A stretch of DNA of 64,000 bases. It comes from Lumbricus rubellus (lineage: Eukaryota > Annelida > Clitellata > Crassiclitellata > Lumbricidae). Shown in pieces: positions 12,628 through 28,081 of the stretch; the first letter of the stretch is position 1, and every line of letters starts with the position of its first letter. The DNA lies in NCBI GenBank assembly GCA_945859605.1, contig OX243822.1, forward strand, positions 3,222,879 to 3,286,878. Reading direction: 5' to 3'. The notes under the pieces were generated by a model. That model was given only the letters and a program-made list of their open reading frames with translations, was not told the DNA's origin and did no database searches. The position numbers were made by a program, and so were the translations under genes.

Positions 12628-12792
12628 CATGGGCGGAGTTTATCAAGGGCTAGGGGGACTAAGCCACCCAAGAAGGCCCAGATGATTCAACTTTTTACCA
12701 TGAAAATGGTATCCTTTTTCGGGGTTAGCCCCCCTAAGAAGGCCCAGACTCGGGGTTAACCCCCCAAGAACGGAAACCAAACTCCGCCCATG
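12628..12792. mobile_element. CATGGGCGGAG-type MITE, copy 1
   Basis: 165 bp with ends CATGGGCGGAGTTT and AAACTCCGCCCATG and a perfect 8-bp target duplication GCTACCGA (12620-12627, 12793-12800). A sister copy in the opposite orientation is at 25206-25366. Confidence 0.88.
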
Positions 12793-13320
12793 GCTACCGA
12801 TAATTTATAGACCATTATCTCAGTAAGCGAAGTTTCCGATTAGAAAAGTCTACGGATGAGCTCATTGTCCATCATTTCCGCTCAATCTCACAGTGCCAGC
12901 GCATCACAATACTTATCGTTTACATGAAATCCTAATATGAACGCCACCGATTTACACTAATTAACGGCAGACGCACGTGTGGGTAAACAATTTACTCTGG
13001 ATCATCCTGGGTGGTATGCTCGGATGGCACGAACTCGCAACCATTAGGACGTAAACCAACCGCTCTACTGGTAGGCAACTCAATCGCTCTGTTATATCCC
13101 CTGTGGGCATACATCATCATCCTTATAGGAAGACATTATCATTCTAATAAGATATTATCCTTTCAGACACATAATACACTAATTTCAACATAAGAACAAA
13201 AGACGAAACAATGTCGGCCTAATTAGCACATCAAAACGACCTGTCACTCTCAGTCTGACGTCGTGTGCGACTCCTAAGAATGTTGTAGTCACGAATGGTA
13301 CAGAACCACCTGCGTAGGAC

Positions 13321-13360
13321 TACATAAGAAGGTCTAACTGTTGCACCAGTTCAGTACTAT
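13321..13360 (+). promoter_or_regulatory. Probable core promoter of receptor B
   Basis: A TATA-like TACATAAGAAGG (13321) stands about 30 bases before an initiator-like TCAGTAC (A at 13353). The same pair, TACTTAAGACC and GATCAGTGCT, stands before receptor D at 53351-53392. Shared spacing and flanks suggest function; no experimental support. Confidence 0.55.
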
Positions 13361-13429
13361 TGAACCAACCTGTTTGAAGAGAAAGTCACGCAGGTTAGAG
13401 AAGTGTCTTGGAAAGCAGAGACAGAAGTT

Positions 13430-16400
13430 ATGGAAAGTCTTAGGTATGTGAATCTTAATTGCATTGGGTAATTTATTCAACAACTATAATTATATACCTA
13501 ATTGCTGGTGGAATTTTGTTAAATTCTTTTAAGGAGTTGCATAAATAGCCAGATAACTACTTAGACAGACAGACAGAAGGACAGACAGATTCCAAAAAAT
13601 CCAAATCTTAATTCTAATTTCTACTCTTTCGTTTCTTTCATTTAATTTAATGCCCCAGAATAATTGTAGGCCTACAGGAGATAGTTTCTAAACAGTTTAA
13701 AACGACAATTGCAATAATGCCAGCAACTAATTGATTGTAGTAATTTGCTGAATTCTTTTTACATTACTTTCATGTCTGAAATTTTTGAGACCGAGAAAAA
13801 TAATAGAAATGTAAGCGAAAGTTTGGACTCTGCCGTGTATAATAATAAAGGCCGTTGGATTAGAATGTCTTGTTTATACGTTGACAAATTTTGGCTTGGC
13901 TTTCGCGTTAATTTACACTAAGTGCAAACTTATTAAATTCGGCTACATTTCATCAATACGTGAATGCAACTTTTCCGCTTTCTTTCTTGCAGTTCACTTG
14001 GTAACGCCACAAATCTGGTCACAATGACACTGGCCACTTGGGCATCCGAGATCCGAAGCGACTTCCCCACACCGGAAACTCCAACCGGAAGCTGTAACTC
14101 TTCGACGTCAGACTGTGCCTTGAACTCAACGGAGCAGGTCACCAGCGCACCTCCTCTATCCGACGAGGAAATGAAAATACCAGTCATCGGTTACCCAGGT
14201 CCGATCTTCACAGCCATCCACGCGTCAGCCTTGACCTCGCTATCCCTCTCCACAATTGTCGTATCCTTCCTACTCATCTATCTTTGTGGATTCAGCGGAT
14301 CGGTGAAGGACCAGGTGAAGGTCACAGCGCCGGTCAACGGCAAGAGTGTAGTCCAACCAAAGAAGAAGGCAAGGATATCCTTCTGGCGTTGGAACGTGGG
14401 AGAAAGATTCGTCGTCTATCTGAGCGTCTGCGACTTACTCCAGGGAATCAGTCACTTCCTCGACCACGCCTACATGCTCTACGCCAAGGACAACCCACCG
14501 GATCGGATGTGTGCCGTCTTTGCCTTCTTCCTGCACAACTTCATCCTCACCCAGTGGTTCATCATCCTCGCGACGGCTCTCAGCGCTTGTAGTCTCATCG
14601 TCTTCGGACGTAAGATGTCGCTGGGAAAGCGAGACTGGCGACTGTTCGCCTTCGCATTCGGAATTCCAACTGTGGTCTCGGTGACCGCGGAGTGCTTTGG
14701 ACTTCTCGGCGCTGGCGGTGCGTGGTAAGTTCGGCTTCAGTCTGTTCTTTCGATACCCCCGTTGCTTCGACGATTCGAAGTCATATTAGGCTTTTATGAC
14801 TTGGAAAACATTTTAAAGTTGCGCTATATAAATTCATGATCACGATTACGATGCGCAATTTTCTTTAAGAGACAACGTAATTGATCTTCGTCTTGTTTAT
14901 TACACATTTGTAATGTAATGTAATGTATTGTAATGTAATGTACCGGTAATGTAATGTAAGGTGAATCTTCGAGAATTTCTCAGCGCCCACAAAAACCACG
15001 TCAGGAGACCAGCTTATTCACCGGCGCTACATGTATTTCAAATCAAGTCCGCAATAGCCAGAGCTGCCGTTTTCGTTCCGGTGCCAGGCCAAAATCCAGG
15101 GAGGTCAAACCGAGGAGACAGCGTGGTGCTACGGTGGTTGTCGGTGATGATGGTATAGCTGGGTTGTGGAACCTGATTAGAATCGGGATAGGATAGCTTG
15201 AAGAGTTCCGTTTTTGCATAAGTTCATTGAAGCGTGACGTGTCTCCCCATCAGGTGTTTCATCAAATACGGGGCGCCGTCGTGGTTGTTGTACGCTCAGA
15301 TAGTAAACACGACCCAGATCGCCTTCTTCGGACTCGTGGGAGTGGCGTATGGAGCGATCTGGATCAAGATCCAGAGAACGACGCAACTCATGAAAGGCTC
15401 GACGACCGAAAGATACCAGAGTTCTGCAAAGGTAAAAGTTACTTTCAATTCATCACCAACATTCACAACCGTTGTTGAATGTTGATGAGGTTATAGACAC
15501 TATAGAGCGAACAATAGCAAACTCCTGATCTTGATTACTTACCTTTCAAATGGCCTAATTAATTGCCTTCTCAAAATTGCCTACATCATCACTTACTTAA
15601 TCATTTTTTATTTTATTCACCTACATAATCGCCCACTTAATCACCTACTTAACCACCTACTCTATTACCTACTCGATCACCTACATAATAACCTACTTAA
15701 TCACATACTTAATCACTTACTAAATCACATACCAAATCTTTAACTTCATGAACAACTTAATCACCTACTTAATCACATAATTAATCACCAAATAAATCAC
15801 ATAATTATTTACCTACTTAATCACATACTTAATCACCTACTAAATCACATAGGCCTACTTAATCACATACTGTTTTTAATCACCTACTTAATCACATAAT
15901 TAATCACGAAATAAATCACATACTTAATCACCTACTTTATCACATACTTGATCGCCTACTAAATCGCATACTTAATCACCTACTTTATCACATACTTGAT
16001 CACCTACTAAATCACATACTTCATCACACACTGTTTTCAATCACCAACTAAATCACATACTTAATCTCTTATATATAATTATCTTTGTTGCCTATAATAC
16101 TTCACTGTCTGCCTCATTGACTACTTTATTTCCTGCATCCTTAATCACCTACTAAATCGCCTACTTTATTGCCTCCTTCATTGCCTACTTCGTCGCCTAC
16201 TTAATCACCTACTAAATCACATACTTTATTGCATGCTGAAGGTGATGATGATTTTCGTTGCCGTCTTCATCATCCAATGGTGGGCTTTTGCGTTGTACAC
16301 CATCTGGAACATGGTCTCCGTTCCTCCACCCCACATCTTCGTCATCGCCGTCATCTTCATCAACCTCGGAGGCATCTACAACAGTATCGCGTACACCGTC

Positions 16401-16874
16401 ATCCGTCGAAAGTTGCAGCAGCAGAAGCAGCAGAACAATGTTGTTGGCCACAGCGATATAACCACCACCAACACCAACACTGGAGTGAAACCTTCACGTG
16501 GCGCCACCCAACGTACCGTGTCCGCTCCTCCTCGTCCTCTGCAGGTTCCAGGTGGAGGACTGCGAGTTGGGGATGGTCCGGATGTTCTACCGGACGTCCT
16601 GGGTGTTCCATCCGGTGTTCCATCCGGTGTTCCATCTGATGTTCCATCCGGTGTTCCATCTGGTGCTCCATCTGATGTTCCATCGCATGTTCCATCGAAT
16701 GTCGATCCGGGTTCCACATCACAGAAGTCTAAGCCAGCGTGGAGTGTTCCTATCATTACAGGTGGTTCGCCGGTGGGTCAGAGGGCAGGTGAATGGAAGG
16801 GGGAGAGGGTGGATGGTGGTGGTGGTGAGACTATGCAGGATGTTGGCCAGATCCAGATCCATATTCACATCTGA
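13430..16874 (+). CDS. Seven-transmembrane receptor, array copy B
   Basis: Four exons join in frame: 13430-13443, 13993-14724, 15254-15431 and 16242-16874, giving 518 residues. The first exon is only 14 bp (ATGGAAAGTCTTAG). An extracellular N-terminus of about 70 residues with Asn-X-Thr/Ser sites precedes TM1 (about 75-103), TM2 (145-167), TM3 (177-205), TM4 (218-242), TM5 (257-285), TM6 (309-333) and TM7 (338-362). Cys at the top of TM3 (RMCAVF) and in the second extracellular loop (GAWCFI) could form the usual GPCR disulfide. TM7 has NLGGIYNSIAY in place of NPxxY. The tail holds a VPSG repeat and ends QIHIHI. The fold resembles GPR157 or cAMP-receptor-like GPCRs more than classical rhodopsins, but the family is uncertain and the ligand unknown. 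Confidence 0.85.
15590..16230. repeat. Degenerate 'CACCTACTTAAT' tandem repeat in receptor B intron 3
   Basis: A long run of imperfect 10-20 bp units of the form TAATCACCTACTTAATCACATAC. It ends just before the TM6-TM7 exon. The matching intron of receptor D also has a TTAATTACCTTC-like run, so the repeat may predate the duplication. Confidence 0.8.
16600..16695 (+). repeat. Coding 12-bp minisatellite in receptor B tail
   Basis: About eight units of GTTCCATCCGGT encoding Val-Pro-Ser-Gly/Asp, kept in frame. Confidence 0.85.
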
Positions 16875-17572
16875 CCAAGTCACGTGAGGCTGTTGAGGAC
16901 GCTGTATAATAGACACAAACAAACACATACACATACACACATGTAAACACATGCACAGCACACTCACTCACATACTCACACATATCTGAATAGCTAGTCT
17001 GTAAGAGGCGTTTTATAAATGCTCGTAGCCTATACAATACAATTTACACACATACACGCAGGGGCGGATCCAGGGGGGGGGGCCAATCCGGCCATGGCCC
17101 CCCCCCCATTTCAAATCCCCATGGGACGTGGCCCCCCCCCCATCCATGGCGCCCGAAGGATTTTTTGCAGGGGTCAGTCATGGCCAGGAGAATTAATATT
17201 ATATAAATGAAAATAGACTATTATAGTCTATTAGTCAATTACATCTCACACAATTACATTGTCATAATATGACGCAAAGAAAAGAAACATTCTTTCAACA
17301 ATATCCGACTATCATGCATGGCAAGCAATGTATGCTGTAGGCCTACATGCTTATATCCATAGTAAGATGCATAAGCGCGAAAGCGCGAAAACGCGAAGCG
17401 CCGAGATGGGAATGTGCAGAGTTTCGCTAAACAATAACCAAATGGATAAACAATGACGACTATTATAGGTATACCAATTTTTGTCTATGCTGTCATAAAA
17501 CTCTTTAACCTGCTGGAATTCCAATGTCCCGCGGATCTCTAAAATAGTCTAATCAACTACAAGACAGCAGGT
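16875..17572. other. 3' flank of receptor B
   Basis: The stretch after the stop contains GAGGACGCTGTATAATAG, which resembles GGAGGACGCTGTATATAAT after receptor C and so is probably part of the 3' untranslated region. A partial 'GGCGGATCCAGG' element follows at about 17059-17170. No gene seen. Confidence 0.5.
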
Positions 17573-19281
17573 CGTTGATGACACTGGATTCAAAATGATG
17601 TCCTTAGACACCCGAAAAAATTGTTGATAATACTGGAATCAAAATGATGTCTTTACACCCCAGAAAATCGTTTATAGAACTAAAATAAAAAACGACGTCC
17701 TTAGACACCCCAAAATTGTTGATATAGTAATGGAATCAAATAGATGTCTTAGACACCCGAAAATCGTAGAAATAATAAAATCAAAATGATGTTTTTAGAC
17801 ACCCGAAAATCGTTAATAATACTAGAATCAAATTTATGTCGTTAAATACCCGAAAATCGTTGATAATACTAGAATCAAAATGATGTCCTTAGACACCAGA
17901 ATATCGCTGATAATTTTGGAATCAATACAATGTCCTTAGACACCCGAAAATCATTGATGATACTAAAACCAAAATGATGTTTTTAGACACCCGAAAATCG
18001 TTGATAATACTGGAATCAAATTTATGTCCTTGAATACCCGAAAAACGTTGATAATACTGGAATCAAAATGATGTCCTTAGACACCCGAACATGGCTGATA
18101 ATATTGGAATCAATACGATGTCCTTAGACACCCAAAAATCATTGAAAATATTAAAATCAAAATGATGTCTTTAGACACCAGAAAATCGTTGATAATACTA
18201 GAATCAAATTTATGTCGTTAAATACCCGAAAATCGTTGATAATACTAAAATCAAAATTATGTCCTTAGACACCAGAATATCGCTGATAATATTGGAATCA
18301 ATACAATGTCCTTAGACACCCGAAAATCATTTATGATACTAAAATCAAAATGATGTTTTTAGACACCAGAAAATCGTTAATAATACTAGAATCAAATTTA
18401 TGTCGTTAAATACCCGAAAATCGTTGATAATACTAGAATCAAAATGATGTCCTTAGACACCAGAATATCGCTGATAATTTTGGAATCAATACAATGTCCT
18501 TAGACACCCGAAAATCATTGATGATACTAAAACCAAAATGATGTTTTTAGACACCCGAAAATCGTTGATAATACTGGAATCAAATTTATGTCCTTGAATA
18601 CCCGAAAAACGTTGATAATACTGGAATCAAAATGATGTCCTTAGACACCCGAACATGGCTGATAATATTGGAATCAATACGATGTCCTTAGACACCCGAA
18701 AATCATTGAAAATATTAAAATCAAAATGACGTCTTTAGACACCAGAAAATCGTTGATAATACTAGAATCAAATTTATGTCCTTGAATACCCGAAAAACGT
18801 TGATAATACTGGAATCAAAATGATGTCCTTAGACACCTGAACATGGCTGATAATATTGGAATCAATACGATGTCCTTAGACACCCGAAAATCATTGAAAA
18901 TATTAAAATCAAAATGATGTCTTTAGACACCAGAAAATCGTTGATAAAACTAGAATCAAAATGATGTCCTTAGACACCCGAAAATCGTTGATAATACTAG
19001 AATCAAAATGATGTCCGTAGACACCCGAATATCGCTGATAATATTGGAACCAATACGATGTCCTTAGACACCCGAAAATCATTGATAATACTAAAGTCAA
19101 AATTATGTTTTTACACACCCTAAAATCGTTGATAATACTTAAATCAAAATGATGCCTTGGACACCCGAATATCGCTGATAATACTGAAATCAAAATGATG
19201 TTCTTAAACACCCGAAAAACGCTAATTATGCTAAAATCAAAATGATGTTCTTAGACACCCGAAAATCGATGATAATACTTC
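17573..19281. repeat. 47-bp satellite array with higher-order structure
   Basis: About 36 monomers of the type GATAATACTAGAATCAAAATGATGTCCTTAGACACCCGAAAATCGTT. Variants (GTCGTTAAATACCC, CAATACAATG, GAACATGGCT) recur in order with a period of about 564 bp: the block from 17811 repeats at 18375. The last part repeats again with an offset of about 189 bp. No open frame is supported. Confidence 0.92.
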
Positions 19282-19795
19282 GCAGATCATTAGTCGCGGG
19301 CCAGGTATCTTGGTCAGGGAGCAAAATAATGCACACCTTTAAACCTCCATGAAAAATACTTAGAAGTTCACCTCAAGGTGATAATACTGTAGTAATGTGA
19401 TATTTACTAATAACTAAATGATTACTCCTTCTATCTTTTAGTTTGTCTCAATGTCCCAGGTTGCAGTCTGCCCACCGGCTTTTTGGCACATTAATATGAA
19501 TAATTCTATGATACGGACACTGTAACAGACTGCCATACTTCGTTTTCAGTTTTGGTGGCCATAAACTCACATTAGTTCTTATTGATGCACGGTCATGTCG
19601 GTGAATTCTTAGGGAGCCCCCCTTCCCTAGCCCCTGATAAACTCCGCCCAGGCTTGTGGTGGGATGAACAAGATGGGAAGGATTTGATGGAACTTGGTGA
19701 GCGAATCAAAAATTAGATGGTTTCAATGATTATAATATTAATTGGTTGTGATTAAATTATAGATCTGAATTAAGCCGATCTTATCTTGTAGAATC

Positions 19796-20206
19796 TGCAA
19801 TGGGTAAGTTGAAATTAAACTCAGTTCATGATTAGATCAAGAGGTTTGTTCGAAGATTTTGAATGTTTTTTTCTAATAATTTGATGGATAAAATCAAATT
19901 ATTTGAATTCTGTAAGAATGAATTTAAGGGTGTCCAAGTGAGGTGTTTTCAAAATGGGACGATGTATCCCGGTTCTGTTATGGCGTTGCTCTTATTGCAT
20001 TGAACAGGTTCTTTTAGTAATTTGTTCGAAAATCTCTTCTTCTAACATTGTAACGTCGTCAGTCTCATGCAGTGTGTTCATCCAGTGTATATGGCCTGAC
20101 ACTTAACGATTGGGGGAACAAATACAGGGACCGTCAACCCACCACATTCATTGAGGGGAACCGTCCCCTTCCCCTGTCCTCCCTAGGTCTCCGCCCATGG
20201 ATGAGA
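19796..20206. mobile_element. Truncated copy of the 944-bp element at 56966
   Basis: Aligns by eye with 57500-57909: GGTAAGTTGAAATTAA, CCCGGTTCTGTTATGGC, CTAACATTGTAACGTCGTCAGTC and the right end CCTAGGTCTCCGCCCATG. No matching left end was found. Confidence 0.7.
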
Positions 20207-20354
20207 TCAATAAATTTTATTTTATTTTATTAGTGAATAAACATCACTACTAAATGGCTTCCCAATTCTGATGATTTGGTAGTTCTTGCTTGGTTTGTCA
20301 GCATTTAAGTAGCATAGCAATTTCATTAAGATGACAGCTTAAAATGCTGCCATT

Positions 20355-20525
20355 GCAGTGCGGGAATTAAAAAAATTCTGGCTGGGGAGGGGTACAACCC
20401 CTCCCCAAACCCCTCCCCCTCTCCAAACACCCTCTCGGGGCTACGCACCTCGGCGATCGGCCTTCGGCCGCTCGTCCTCCAGTCCTCATTTGGCCCCCCC
20501 CATTGAAACCTTCTGGATCCGCCAC
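20355..20525. repeat. C-rich interspersed element ending GGATCCGCCACTG
   Basis: Left edge CAGTGCGGG and right edge GGATCCGCCACTG are loosely inverted. No target duplication found. Related sequence ends are at 7813 and near 17060. Confidence 0.45.
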
Positions 20526-20559
20526 TGCATACACGCATACATATTCACACATATACGGG

Positions 20560-20790
20560 GACACGGTGGTGTAGTGGTGGCGTCGTTGCCTTGGAGCCGG
20601 AAGGTTCGAGGTTCGAATCAACCTCGCCGCGTAAGGACCTTGGGCAAGTCATTCGCTCACAATTGCTCAGCGCTTCGGCGTGAAACTCCGATGCAGTGTC
20701 CGCTCTGCATCGGGAGCGCCTCTGAGTAGAGAGCTTGAAGGGGCGCTATAACAAGTGCACATACAAACAAACAAACATACAAACAAACAA
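20560..20790 (+). repeat. tRNA-derived SINE, copy 4
   Basis: A box GGTGGTGTAGTGGTGG, B box GGTTCGAATCA, tail GGGAGCGCCTCTGAGTAGAG then CTTGAAGGGGCGCTATAAC and a (CAAA)n end. It abuts the LINE fragment that starts near 20797. Confidence 0.9.
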
Positions 20791-20796
20791 TATTTG

Positions 20797-21540
20797 GCTG
20801 CTCTCGCACATGAGTTTCCTCTGGTAACTTTCTCTACCTCGGTCCGTGACCTTGGAGTCATCTTAGACCAAGAACTCTCCTTCTGTAAGCACATATCTTC
20901 CCTGTCACGTGCCTGCTATTACCAAATTCGACAGCTGCGCGTTGTTGCTCGCTCGCTCTCATTCACTGCATCTTCTACTCTTGTCCATGCCTTTGTTTGC
21001 AGCCGCTTAGATTACTGCTCTTCTCTTTATGTCGGCCTCCCACAGGTCCGCCTGAACTCCTTGGTTAGGGTCCTTCGATCTGCAGCACGCCTGGTTGGTG
21101 GCATCTCCCGGTTCGATCACGTTTCTGCCTTCATGAGGGACGACCTCCACTGGCTCCAACTGCAGCAACGCATTGCTTACAGAGTTTCGTCTATTGCTTG
21201 GCGCTGCATCCTGTCTCAAGCTCCATCATATCTTTGTGCACTTTTTACTCCTGTCTCCGTTTCTCTGGGCCGCCGTTCGCTGCGGTCAGCTGCCCGCGGT
21301 GACTATCTTGTCCCTTTTTGTCGTACCGCTGCTATGCAGCGAAGAGCTTATTCCGTGGTGGGTCCAGCTATCTGGAATGGCCTCCCTACGGCTCTCCGTT
21401 CCCTTCCTCGTGACTCTGCTGGCTCTTTCTACCGTCTTCTCAAGACCTTTCTTTTTGACCAGGCCTGGGTTGGGAGCGCCTCTGAGTAGAGATCTTGAAG
21501 AGGCGCTATATAAAATTATGTGATTGATTGATTGATTGAA
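20797..21540 (+). mobile_element. CR1/L2-type non-LTR retrotransposon, 3' fragment with reverse transcriptase C-terminus
   Basis: An open frame to 21489 encodes the region after the catalytic part of a CR1/L2 reverse transcriptase: VRDLGVILDQELSF, SRLDYCSSLYVGLP, LHWLQLQQRIAYR and SVVGPAIWNGLPTALR are typical. The 5' part of the element is absent. The 3' end reads GGGAGCGCCTCTGAGTAGAG, ATCTTGAAGAGGCGCTATATA and a (TGATT)n tail. The uninterrupted frame suggests a fairly recent insertion. Confidence 0.9.
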
Positions 21541-21544
21541 TATA

Positions 21545-23353
21545 CACATTGCATGATAGTATACATGCACACATACATGCCCACAAATACACACATACGC
21601 ACAGTGTGAGAATTGTGAAAAAATAACTGGGGGATTGGACTTGGAAATAGGATGTAAAAACCAGACATTAGCCTACTATGGGGCTCTAACAAAGACTGTG
21701 GGGGTTGAAACCCCCCTCGGCAATTCTCACCCTGCATACGCACGCATTTCACACAGACTCACACGCGCGCGCGCACACACAGACACACACACACGTACGG
21801 GTAAATGTACCTTCTTGTAGCCTACATACACATAATTATACACAAACATGTAATGCACGCACACCTTCGCACACAGGTACACACGCTCACACGCACGCAC
21901 GCATATGTACGCACAAGCAGTCAAGCAAATGGAGGCGTACGAGGCTTGTTGGGGGGGGGGGGGGCAAATGCCCCCAAATTTCGGGCAAGTCTGGTTTTCT
22001 GGGCAAGCAGACCTGTGAAATATGAAGAAAAGGGTTTTTTCTTCAACCCGATGAGTAAAAAAAGGTCGCCAACATTACTGTTTTTGTCTGAGAAAATCCC
22101 ACCACGAGATTTTTTTGGGGGGCAGAAGTAAAATCATTGCCCCACCCCTCTGCTGAAATCTCCCGTACGCCTATGCACAAGCATGTATGATATACTTAAT
22201 AGCTCGCATAAATACCCATACATGTACGCCTGCCCACATACAAACCTGCATACGGTACATGATAGGCAGCAATGTACTAGGTTTGCACGCTACAGAAGAT
22301 AATTTCAGTGTAACGACACGGTGTGACAGTAAGCGATCATTAGCGTCGCCCTCCTCCTTTATCCAAGCTTGGGACTGGCACTGGCAGAGTGCAACCAGTG
22401 GCGTAGTTTTGCACGCTACAATAATGCGTGACTGTTAATTTATCAAAGGAAGAAATACAGAAGGAAGAACAGTTGGTTGGAGATTCGATTCTTTAAGAGG
22501 ATCAAATGGAGCAGCCGGAAAAAATCACTTTGAAGTTGTCCGCAACATAATAATCACGCGTGACTATATTATATCCATCCTTGCCTATCGTTGTGAGGCG
22601 CCAGATGCTCAACAAAGCGTCCAAACGTTTGAAGTCCTACGTCGTGTATAATATTCTATTTACGTTCTATTATTATCCTCTCCCCAGACCCTAGTCCCCA
22701 ATCAGGGTTTGAGGAATTTCATGAAGTCACGGAATTCCGCCATTCTTAGCATTTTACGCAAATGATGCCGTCGTAAATTTTCCAAAATGCGGTGAATGGC
22801 AGTGATCTTAGGACAAAATAATGTCACAAATTTGCGTCACAGTTTCACAGACGAGAATGTGGCGTTCCTGGCGATAATAATTAGACTATAATAGATTTCT
22901 TATGATGTGCAATTAGGCTATAGATAGCTGCAGAAACTACGATTGTGTGGAACGGTAACTCCAACACTTAGCGTGACATTACATTGCAGCAACGCGTCGC
23001 TGTAGGCCTACTTTGATGTACGTGCAATTAGTATGATTGAATTGCTTGGATCTGAGTAATGATGCTTTGATGCAGGCCATTTGCAATGACATAATGACAT
23101 TTTTACGTCGTCGGTTCTAATTGTTTACGACGTCGTTTTTTTCAATTCGTGATTTGTTGTTGTTGTTATTTTCGCCCTGTTTTTAACAACGTGTAGGCCC
23201 TACCGTGAATTGTAGGCTAAATTTCGGTGAATTTCCCATCTTTTTGCATTGTTCTCCATTTCCAGTTGCTTTTCTGCACAAACTAAAATATGAAAATTTC
23301 AATGTTTGCATTTTCTTAAAATAATAAACTATTGTAACGACGAAGACGATGGC

Positions 23354-23403
<50 letters not shown>

Positions 23404-25205
23404 CGACGACGACAAAGACGACGATGACGATGATTATGATGGCGACGACGATGACGACGACGACGACGATGATGATGATGATGATTATGAAGCGAATTAA
23501 TGTCGTTTTTCAAATGTCGAATTTAAATGCATGCAATTTAAAGAGTTTCGTTTGTACTTTGTACATGCAGATGTACATTTATCAGGTACTTTATTTATCG
23601 CATCTTGCACGTGAATTGTTTTTCGTTCGAATAACATTTTTTACTGACAATGTCATTTGCAATTGAAATGTGTGACAGTTCTGATGTGCAATTTTGAATG
23701 TCTCTTAATTTTTGGAAATGCCTTCTGTTGTCAATAATAAAATTTCTCTTTGCAGGTCATTAAAAGTTCATGGCAACTTCTGTGAGCGTCGTGTTCGACT
23801 GTTGGATTTATTCATAATCGTAATATTCTCTTAAAACTGAAGCTTTTCTATGTTTTAATATAAATTGTTCAAATTATTAGACCTACATAAATAATTTATC
23901 GAATAGTGATAAGAGAGGTTTGAATTTTTCGTTCACCGTGTATACGCTGCAGGCGGCAGCGTCTACCATTTGAGGGGGGTTGGAAAACGTTCTCCCACGG
24001 TTTCCAGAAATGGGGAGTTTGACTTTCTGGATGTAAACTGGGAGGTTGGCGATTTCTGATGTGATATTTCGGACCAAGAATCCAAGGTTCGTTTGACGTA
24101 ACTGCCAAGTAACTCAATGGGACATCAGTGGTGGAACACATGGACTGCAGGGTGAGAATTGCCGGGGGTTTGGGTTTTTTAACTCCCCCCAAATCTTTCT
24201 TAGAGCCCCATGTTAAAGTCTGTTTTTCACACCCCGATTCCAAGTGGATAATGGTCCACCCCCAGTTGCAATGTATTTTCCCACAATTCTTACACTGAAT
24301 TGAACTGGGGAGGACCTCTTATCGCTTCAGGTCACACCTACCGACGAAGTCCTGCCGAGGTCTAGACGTGGCAGGTGATGACGCCCACAAATGGCCATGC
24401 TGGCCACGGATCATTAACAGCATAGACGTCTTGCTGTGCTTGTGTAACAATGTATATCCGTCCTTCGGACAGTGGTTCCCTTTGTGAAGCTAATGACGTT
24501 AATTACAGATGCTTATAATTAGATACCCGGCCCGCTCTGTGTATAGGCTTAAAGAATAAGATCACCTAAATGTACATGTAAGATGTAAACACGCGCCTTT
24601 CAATGTTAGAGAATGATGGTGTGATGGCTATAATAATGATGCATTCTAGAGTTTTTAAGAGGTAACTGGTTTCTGAAGGTGATATTCCTTATGCTGTAGA
24701 CTAGGGACTTTCACTTTTTCTCGCAGAGAGGTGTTATAATTTTATATATAAGCATGAGCATCAACGGAAAATTCTTCACATCCAGCCAGAGGGATATGGC
24801 CTGCAGACAATCCATGGGGAGAATTCGAACTATTAGGTTCTTGCTATAAGGCACAATATTCACATTGACGAGCAACATGAAATTTCTCCTCGGGTGAGTT
24901 ATAGGCTAACAATAATTATTTAGAACTGCACAATTCTCCACTAATCTAAATTCGCCTGTTTATTTAGTTGCAGGTAGGCCGAAACCCGAGCGCAGCGCAT
25001 TGACTTAGCTTAGTTCAAATTAAAATTTCTTTAAGCCCTGATCGACCCTTTTCTGTTCGTTCAGGCCTATGACATAATATTATATGCGTTGTGCGTTTAT
25101 AACAGAATTGAAATTATGAGCAATAGTTGCATTAAACAGTTAACCTGAAGTACAGTGAAGGTTGAAGAAAGTCAATCGCCAGCCTAATAGCAGATCGGCT
25201 GTAGG
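21545..25205. other. Repeat-rich intergenic stretch
   Basis: No gene supported. It contains CACA-type tracts (21755-21910), a repeat pair with opposite orientation (about 21625-21735 and 24145-24265, sharing GGCAATTCTCACCCTGCA and GGGGCTC), a scattered repeat at 22336-22410, and GAT/GAC repeats (23345-23490). Confidence 0.5.
23345..23490. repeat. GAT/GAC trinucleotide tract
   Basis: (GAT)n followed by mixed GAC/GAT. The poly-Asp, poly-His and poly-Met frames over it are artefacts of the repeat. Confidence 0.92.
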
Positions 25206-25366
25206 CATGGGCGGAGTTTGGTTTCCATTTTTGGGAGGGCTAACCCCAAGTCTGGGTCTTATTGGGGGGCTAACCCCGAAAAAGAATACCATTTTCATGG
25301 TAAAAAGGTGAATCTGGGCCTTCTTGGAGGGGCTTAGCCCCCAGCTCTTGATAAACTCCGCCTATG
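25206..25366. mobile_element. CATGGGCGGAG-type MITE, copy 2
   Basis: 161 bp; reverse-orientation sister of 12628-12792. Ends CATGGGCGGAGTTT and AACTCCGCCTATG, with a perfect 8-bp target duplication GCTGTAGG (25198-25205 and 25367-25374). Confidence 0.88.

Positions 25367-28081
<2,715 letters not shown>

Larger units (their letters stand above)
8776..13429. other. Intergenic region between receptor copies A and B
   Basis: No gene is supported. It holds a SINE (9130-9346), three short hAT-type elements, a CTG run (11880-11940), runs of T/A-rich sequence, and at about 12890-13445 a block alignable by eye with 52900-53480 upstream of receptor D. A stretch at 11040-11095 resembles the first-exon leader of B and D. 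Confidence 0.5.

Noticed and set aside
23896..24243. 115-residue minus-strand frame
   Set aside because: It lies in a repeat that also occurs at 21625-21735 in the opposite orientation.
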